Below, one piece after another: positions 30,323 to 30,621 of a stretch of 30,621 nucleotides of DNA (positions within the stretch are counted from its first letter, which is position 1; each line of letters begins with the position of its first letter). Source of the stretch: Planctomycetota bacterium. GTDB taxonomy: Bacteria > Planctomycetota > PUPC01 > DSUN01. The stretch is taken from NCBI GenBank assembly GCA_016872875.1, contig VGYW01000043.1, positions 1-30,621 of the forward strand, in the 5' to 3' direction. The position numbers were made by a program, and so were the translations under genes. Below the pieces are notes generated by a model. That model had not been told where the DNA came from and did no database searches. It saw only the letters and a list, made by a program, of their open reading frames with translations.

Positions 30323-30621
30323 GAGTACGGCCCCCGGTCCTGGTGAACTGCTCCGCAGCCCCCACGGGGGCGTACCATATCAGCCCAGGGCTTCGCCCTG
30401 ATCTTGGCCCACATCTCGGGGCCTTGTAGCCCGCCGACGCGGGCGACCCAGCCGTAGCCCAGGGCGACCGAAGGGAGCCCTGGGATCGCGCGTCCCCCCC
30501 CATCCAAGCCCCCGAAGGGGGCGTTTCACGCCCATTGAATCGCCCCGCTTCGGGGGCTCTACGCTGGCGGGGCCTTTTCCCAGGGCTCCCTTCGGTCGCC
30601 CTGGGCTACGGCTCAAACGCC
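30323..30621. repeat. Dispersed composite palindrome, copy D (divergent, cut by window edge)
   Basis: It starts GAGTACGGCCCCCGGTCCTG and has CCCC/GGGGCGTACCATATCAGCC, then CCCAGGGC-ttc-GCCCTG, as in the left arms of B and C. From about 30430 it switches to related hairpins (CCCAGGGC..GCCCTGGG with CGACCGAAGGGAGC, twice in opposite orientation at 30459-30485 and 30589-30606, and CCCCGAAGGGGGC). No gene is supported here. Confidence 0.75.

Noticed and set aside
30114..30503. N-terminal extension of the UPF0261 gene to 30503
   Set aside because: The extension translates the GGATG word repeats and a composite palindrome. Family proteins begin at MPKTIAVIGALDTKG, with a good ribosome site.

Overview
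The window is GC-rich chromosomal DNA from a bacterium I would place, by inference, in or near the Planctomycetota. The pointers are sugar-acid and sugar-isomerase genes, a Tm-1-like/UPF0261 protein, an operon of secreted TPR proteins, very many REP-type palindromes, a REP-associated tyrosine transposase, and STAS/RsbW signalling. No rRNA, tRNA, CRISPR or phage structural gene was seen, so taxonomy rests on gene content only.

Layout. 1-2.2 kb: part of a dispersed palindromic repeat, a divergent purM, and an unknown gene. 2.2-3.8 kb: a RAYT transposase inside perfect 28-bp inverted repeats, next to an internally deleted glycoside hydrolase pseudogene. 3.8-5.1 kb: a STAS / degenerate receiver / RsbW-like ATPase fusion. 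5.2-11.06 kb: defence island I. It holds a HEPN-type protein and a small partner (minus strand), a divergent XRE-HTH protein with two methyltransferase cores (plus strand), and a convergent PD-(D/E)XK endonuclease downstream of a truncated methyltransferase remnant (minus strand). The two minus-strand operons carry near-identical promoters. 11.1-12.5 kb: a CPBP membrane protease and a dense repeat region.

12.6-18.7 kb: a four-gene operon of exported TPR proteins with tight or overlapping junctions. Heptanucleotide repeats sit at these junctions and are translated into the signal peptides of three of the four proteins. 18.9-21.7 kb: a metallophosphoesterase, a single-domain response regulator and a TIM-barrel sugar isomerase. 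21.7-22.4 kb: a palindromic repeat cluster. 22.4-24.4 kb: a VapBC-like toxin-antitoxin pair and an AGE-family epimerase. 24.7-28.5 kb: defence island II, made of a promoter, a 958-aa N6-adenine-type methyltransferase and a 238-aa putative PD-(D/E)XK nuclease. 28.5-30.6 kb: a truncated DUF362-like remnant, a UPF0261 gene and more repeats.

The two defence islands and the toxin-antitoxin pair probably act against incoming DNA. The TPR operon looks like an envelope module. The most unusual features are the coding heptamer repeats, the paired promoters around island I, and the dispersed composite palindrome found four times (two copies complete, one cut by the window edge, one divergent). Promoters were called by eye as -35/-10 pairs spaced 16-17 bp. 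No homology searches were run.
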